From contig URJY01000005.1 of the NCBI GenBank assembly GCA_900548275.1, forward strand, positions 1 through 64,000: 64,000 bases of DNA, in the 5' to 3' direction. Source of the DNA: an uncultured Opitutales bacterium. GTDB lineage: Bacteria; Verrucomicrobiota; Verrucomicrobiia; Opitutales; Intestinicryptomonadaceae. Each line of letters opens with the position of its first letter. The stretch's first letter is position 1. The position numbers and the translations under genes were made by a program. The notes beneath the pieces were generated by a model. The model worked only from the letters and a program-made list of their open reading frames with translations. It was not told the origin of the DNA and did no database searches. Shown here in pieces: positions 60,016-64,000 of this stretch.

Positions 60016-61965
60016 ATGAAGGAAAACAAACTCGAACAACTCGTAGCCGAAGCCGCGCAAAACGGCAAGATTCTGCCGTCGGCGGCGGAAAACCTCGGCA
60101 AATGGATGTCGCAAAACTTTCTGCCCGAATGGGCGGCGGAATCGCTCGTCGAACTCTTCGAAAACGGCGATTTCGAGGAAATCAACGACAGATTTTTCAA
60201 GCCGCTGGCATTCGGCACGGGCGGTATGCGCGGTAGGACAATAGGGAAAAAATCGGCAAAGGCCGAGCTCGAGAAAATCTCGGCGCAGGGCACGCCCGAA
60301 CACGCCGCAGTAGGCGCAAGCTATATGAACGACTTCAACGTAGCGCGCGCGACAATCGGTCTTTTCAAATACTGCAAATCGTATACCCAAGCCAACGGCG
60401 GCGGAACGCCCAAGCTTGCGGTCGCCTTCGACGTCCGCCACTTCTCGGCGCACTTCGCGCAACTGTGCGCGTCGGTCTGGCGCAAAATGGGCGGCGAAGT
60501 CTACCTTTTCGACGCGCCGCGCTCGACCCCGCAACTTTCGTTCACCGTCCGCAACCTCAAAACGACGGCGGGCATAGTGATTACCGCAAGCCACAACCCC
60601 TCGCACGACAACGGCTACAAGGTCTATTTCGGCGACGGCGCACAGGTCATCGCCCCCCACGCCGAAGGCATCGTGGCTGAAGTCAACAAGGTTGCGTGGA
60701 GCGAAGTTGGCGAATTTCTGGACATCAACCTCGACGGCGTAAAAGCCGTTCCGCAGTCGTCCGAAGACGCATACGTAAAGTCGATTGAAAACTGCGTCAT
60801 CGACAAGGACGTGATGGCGGCGAACAAGCCCAAACTCGTCTACACATCGGTACACGGCACGGGTGCGGCACTCTGCCCATCGGTTATGCGCCACTTCGGG
60901 ATAGAGCCGATTCTCGTCGACGAACAGATGAATATGGACCCGCGCTTCCCGACGGTAAAACAGCCCAACCCCGAATACGCCGAAACGCTTTCGATGGGCA
61001 TCGCGAAAATGCTCGCAACAAACGCCGACTGCCTCATGGCGACCGACCCCGACGCCGACAGAATGGGCGTTGCAATCCGCACGAAAGACGGCGGCACGCG
61101 AATCCTCACGGGCAATATGATAGGCTCGCTGTTGGCGGAATACCGCGCAACGCAGATGAAGGCAAAGGGCATAATCGTAAAGCCCGAAAACTGCGCGCTC
61201 GTAAAGACATTCGTTACGACCCCGCTTCAGGACAAAATCGCGCACACGCACGGTTTGAAATGCGTCAACACCCTCACGGGCTTCAAGTGGATAGGCGGCA
61301 AACTGACAAAGTACGAAAACAAACTTGTCGCCGCGACAGGCTCGGACTGCACCGACAAGCCCTACGCCGAACGCGCAAGGCTGATGCAGGAACACAGCAC
61401 GTTCTTCGTCTTCGGCGGAGAGGAAAGCTACGGCTACCTCGGCACAGACTCGGTGCGCGACAAAGACGCAAACGCCGCCGTAATTATGTTCTCGGAAATG
61501 CTCGCCTACCTCAAGGCGAACGGCAAAACCGTCGAAGAGTATCTCGACTCAATCTACCTGAAATGCGGCTACTATCTTGAAGACCTCAAGAGCATCTACC
61601 GCGAGGGCGCGGAGGGCGCGGCGCAAATCCAGTCGTTCCTCAAAACGCTCGACGAAAAGCCGCTTGCAGAAGTAGCGGGCGTAAGGGTGGCGAAGTCCGT
61701 AAACTTCGACAAGGACGAAATTTTCGACGCCGACGGCGAAAGAATCCCGCGCGAAAAGTTCTTCTTCTACACGCTCGAGAACGGCTACAGCTTCGCGGTG
61801 CGCGGCAGTGGCACCGAACCGAAAATCAAGTTCTACGCGTTCGCGGTCGAAAACGCCGACTCGACCGAACTGCTCGAAACGGCGAAAAACAAGGCGCGAA
61901 CCGAGCTCGACAAGATGCTCGACGGGCTTGCCGAAATCTTCGAGAAAAGCACAAAACAAGCTTGA
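60016..61965 (+). CDS. Phospho-sugar mutase (phosphoglucomutase/phosphomannomutase family)
   Basis: It has 649 residues from MKENKLEQLVAEAAQNGK. It belongs to the alpha-D-phosphohexomutase superfamily; the length is closer to PGM2/PgcA-like enzymes (560-600) than to GlmM. Motifs are FGTGGMRGRTIGK, the phosphoserine loop ITASHNPSHDNGYKVYF, the metal loop ATDPDADRMGVA, the sugar loop FGGEESYGYL, and the phosphate loop VRGSGTEPKIKFYA. It probably links glucose-1-P and glucose-6-P in glycogen or cell-envelope metabolism. Confidence 0.94.
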   Translation: MKENKLEQLVAEAAQNGKILPSAAENLGKWMSQNFLPEWAAESLVELFENGDFEEINDRFFKPLAFGTGGMRGRTIGKKSAKAELEKISAQGTPEHAAVGASYMNDFNVARATIGLFKYCKSYTQANGGGTPKLAVAFDVRHFSAHFAQLCASVWRKMGGEVYLFDAPRSTPQLSFTVRNLKTTAGIVITASHNPSHDNGYKVYFGDGAQVIAPHAEGIVAEVNKVAWSEVGEFLDINLDGVKAVPQSSEDAYVKSIENCVIDKDVMAANKPKLVYTSVHGTGAALCPSVMRHFGIEPILVDEQMNMDPRFPTVKQPNPEYAETLSMGIAKMLATNADCLMATDPDADRMGVAIRTKDGGTRILTGNMIGSLLAEYRATQMKAKGIIVKPENCALVKTFVTTPLQDKIAHTHGLKCVNTLTGFKWIGGKLTKYENKLVAATGSDCTDKPYAERARLMQEHSTFFVFGGEESYGYLGTDSVRDKDANAAVIMFSEMLAYLKANGKTVEEYLDSIYLKCGYYLEDLKSIYREGAEGAAQIQSFLKTLDEKPLAEVAGVRVAKSVNFDKDEIFDADGERIPREKFFFYTLENGYSFAVRGSGTEPKIKFYAFAVENADSTELLETAKNKARTELDKMLDGLAEIFEKSTKQA

Positions 61966-61987
61966 AAATAACGATATGCGATTTTAC

Positions 61988-62018
61988 AAATGTCCTTCTT
62001 CACGGGGGACATTTTTTG
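61988..62018 (+). terminator. Rho-independent terminator of the phosphohexomutase gene
   Basis: AAATGTCC and GGACATTT pair around an 11 nt loop and a run of T follows, 22 nt after the stop codon. Confidence 0.85.
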
Positions 62019-62048
62019 TTTCCCGCAAACACCTTTACACGCACCAAA

Positions 62049-63755
62049 ATGTACGAAAAAATAATACCGATTGTCGCACTTGCGACCGCACTCGCACACA
62101 CCCTGCCCGCCCAACAAGCCGAACCGCTCTTTACCGACGAGTCGGCTGCGGCGTTCTTCGGCGCGTCGCCGAACTTGGCAACGGAATCGCGCAAATACGC
62201 AAAGGAGGCTCTCGAAGAATACAACGGCAAAAAATTCGCCGAAGCCTACGCAAAGCTCGTAGTGTCGAAATATTTTTCGAACCTCGCAAAATTCGGGAAA
62301 AACATCGAACCCGAAATCAGGGCGAAACTGCTCGCCTCGCCAGAGCTGCTCGACGACTTCGTGTCGGTGCTCTCGCCCGAAGACGACGCGGTAAAAGTCT
62401 ACGACATCCTCGCGAACATCGCGAAATCGTCGCCCGAAAAGTTCGCAAAATATCCCAAGCTTGCAATCGCCGTGGCGGTCGTATTCGACGCGCCGCCCCC
62501 AAAAGACTGGCCGCACGGACAGGTTTCCGAAAAGCTCCTGCCGCGCAAACTGCCCGACCCCGTCGCGCGCTTCAACCAAATCGCGGATATGCGCGAGCGC
62601 GGAAAATTCCTGCTGCCCACGGAAAAGATGTCGATTGAAGAGCTGAAATACCTCGTGCCCTCGACCGCTACCGAAGACGACGCGCAGTGGGCGCAAAAAA
62701 GCGTATCGGTGAGCCTTTCGAACCTGCCCAAGCTCTACCCGTCGATAGCCTACGACCACGGCAGGCTCAACCGCAAACAGTTCGACTGGACGGGCGAAGA
62801 CTACCGCCTAAAAACGATAAAAGCAAAAGGCGGAATCTGCGTCGACCAAGCCTACTATACGATGGAAGTGGCAAAGGCGCGCGGCGTGCCAGCGTTCATT
62901 CTGTCGGGCGCGGGCAGCGACGGCTTCCACGCGTGGGTGGCGTATATGCAGCGCCCCGGGGCGTGGAATTTTTCGGTTGGCAGATACGAAAACGCGCGCT
63001 TCGTGACTGGCAAAACCTACGACCCCCAGACGTGGAAGGACGCAACCGACCACGCCCTCGAATCGCTCAGGGAGGGCTTCCGCAACGGCGCAAAATACAA
63101 GCTTTCGGAAATCCACTGCGCGTTTGCCGAGGTCTTCGCCATGCGGGAAAATTTCGCCAAGGCACTGGTCTGCGCAAAGGCTGCGGTCGTCGCCGAGCCG
63201 CGCAACGCCGACGCTTGGAACAAAATCTTCGTATACCTCGAAAAGCTCGGGAAATCGGAGAGGGAAATTTGCCAGAACTACGAATTTGCCGTTAAGGCGT
63301 TCTCGAAGTACCCCGACACCGACGCGGAATTCAGGCGCAAACTCGCCGACCTCTACCGCAAGAACGGCGACATCTCGGCGGCGAAACGCCTGACGACCTC
63401 GATTATCCTCAAGACGAAAAACGCGCGTCCCGACATCGCAATGGAATTCGCCCGCAGAGAACTTGAAATCGACATTCAAGAAGGCACTGCGGAAAAACTG
63501 CTTACAACCTACAAAAGACTGTTGGGAACGTTCAAAAACGACTCCGCCGTCGCCATCGGCGGAATAACCATCCCGATAATCAACACCGTACTCAAAAGCG
63601 ACAAGTACGCCGCCGCCAGAGACTTGATGAAAGCAACGCGCCAAGTTTTAAAGCCGTCGAAAGACAGCCTCATAAAACCGACCCTCGACGACATCGACCG
63701 ACAGCTCGAAACAATCATTCCGAAAATCGAAGCGGATAAAAAGAAATCGGAATAA
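62049..63755 (+). CDS. Secreted transglutaminase-like protein with TPR-like helices
   Basis: This 568-residue protein has a signal peptide (MYEKIIPIVALATALAHTLPA). A transglutaminase-like (papain-fold) centre is at about residues 255-310: KGGICVDQAYYTMEVAKARG with the candidate catalytic Cys, then DGFHAWVAYMQ with the candidate His; the third residue is not clear. The N-terminal 200 and C-terminal 200 residues are helical, the latter TPR-like (ALVCAKAAVVAEPRNADAW). Periplasmic peptidase or cross-linking roles are possible. Enzyme activity is inferred from the Cys and His context only. Confidence 0.8.
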   Translation: MYEKIIPIVALATALAHTLPAQQAEPLFTDESAAAFFGASPNLATESRKYAKEALEEYNGKKFAEAYAKLVVSKYFSNLAKFGKNIEPEIRAKLLASPELLDDFVSVLSPEDDAVKVYDILANIAKSSPEKFAKYPKLAIAVAVVFDAPPPKDWPHGQVSEKLLPRKLPDPVARFNQIADMRERGKFLLPTEKMSIEELKYLVPSTATEDDAQWAQKSVSVSLSNLPKLYPSIAYDHGRLNRKQFDWTGEDYRLKTIKAKGGICVDQAYYTMEVAKARGVPAFILSGAGSDGFHAWVAYMQRPGAWNFSVGRYENARFVTGKTYDPQTWKDATDHALESLREGFRNGAKYKLSEIHCAFAEVFAMRENFAKALVCAKAAVVAEPRNADAWNKIFVYLEKLGKSEREICQNYEFAVKAFSKYPDTDAEFRRKLADLYRKNGDISAAKRLTTSIILKTKNARPDIAMEFARRELEIDIQEGTAEKLLTTYKRLLGTFKNDSAVAIGGITIPIINTVLKSDKYAAARDLMKATRQVLKPSKDSLIKPTLDDIDRQLETIIPKIEADKKKSE

Positions 63756-63855
63756 TTGTTGCATATTTATTGCGTAATAATTATTATATCATTTTAGTAT
63801 TTTTATTATTTTAATATTGAATTGTATGATAATGTATGCAATATGTCGCGGAAAT

Positions 63856-64000
63856 ATGAGCGACACAGGAAAATATATTAGGCGGACAATCTCGATTTCC
63901 CCGCGCGTAGACGAGATTCTGAGCGACGGTGCCGACAACGAATTCGGCGGCAATTTCAGTGCGTTTTTGGCGCACGTCGTGCTCGACTACGCGAAATGCA
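63856..64000 (+). CDS. Start of a ribbon-helix-helix-like protein (truncated by window end)
   Basis: The first 48 codons are visible from ATG 63856; an in-frame ATG at 63832 is also possible. The product begins MSDTGKYIRRTISISPRVDE and has the strand-helix outline of CopG/Arc-type DNA-binding proteins: RRTISISPRVDEIL, then a turn, then FSAFLAHVVLDY. The 100 bp upstream is extremely AT-rich, and may hold its promoter. The rest of the gene lies outside the window. Confidence 0.55.
   Translation, partial: MSDTGKYIRRTISISPRVDEILSDGADNEFGGNFSAFLAHVVLDYAKC

Noticed and set aside
60016..61965. Second glmM
   Set aside because: The length (649 residues), FGTGGMRG start and GGEESYGY sugar loop fit the phosphoglucomutase/phosphomannomutase branch; glmM itself is at 10705.

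Overview
The window is a GC-rich, densely coded bacterial chromosome segment with Gram-negative features: an LptD-type LPS-assembly barrel, an Mla-type phospholipid transport operon, Sec-secreted proteins, lipoproteins and one PEP-CTERM sorting-signal protein. The gene content (PEP-CTERM protein beside an AraC-type regulator, a large lipoprotein glycosidase, a long-form IspG, split pntA, a family-B DNA polymerase, a small SRP RNA) fits Verrucomicrobiota or a relative in the PVC group. That assignment is inference from content, not from a search. No transposase, integrase, phage gene, CRISPR array or reverse transcriptase is visible.

Layout. 0.2-2.9 kb: PEP-CTERM protein and divergent AraC regulator. 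3.0-3.85 kb: repeat-rich convergent intergenic region. 3.86-6.7 kb: three-subunit proton-translocating transhydrogenase (minus). 6.77-7.28 kb: second repeat locus. 7.3-13.5 kb: lptD, scpA, a small ORF, glmM and a TPR protein. 13.56-13.96 kb: third repeat locus, then the SRP RNA gene. 14.2-20.5 kb: uppS-cdsA-dxr-rseP-ispG, combining isoprenoid and phospholipid precursor synthesis with site-2 proteolysis. 20.8-25.8 kb: gyrB-gyrA behind a near-consensus promoter. 26-31 kb: two small membrane proteins, gmk and a lipoprotein glycosidase. 31.1-35.6 kb: minus-strand mlaEFD, an auxiliary lipoprotein and fabD. tRNA-Leu(CAA) follows. 36-40 kb: a degenerate thioredoxin-fold-like protein and a hisD-histidine kinase pair. 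40-44 kb: family-B polymerase, adk and ymdB. 44-46 kb: an orphan antitoxin with a beheaded toxin remnant, and an RNA helicase. 46-52 kb: a secreted protein of unknown role, then minus-strand pyrB-pyrC-CPBP protease-thiL. 52-62 kb: plus-strand run trkA-trkH-pdxJ-acpS-nnr-LMW phosphatase-rpiB-glyA-phosphohexomutase. 62-64 kb: a transglutaminase-like TPR protein and the start of a ribbon-helix-helix-like gene.

Most of the window is core housekeeping sequence. The most unusual signal is non-coding. Three intergenic loci carry copies of one about 320-345 bp element (one copy lacks its left part). Its framework is conserved, but each copy encloses a 70-74 nt core of unrelated sequence that can form its own hairpin. 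The element is bounded by inverted arrays of a TTATTCAT-like heptamer. Beside it lie smaller palindromic modules whose loops and flanks are conserved while the stems are replaced by different, still self-complementary sequences. This pattern of constant architecture, constant core length and variable paired sequence is what I would follow up first.
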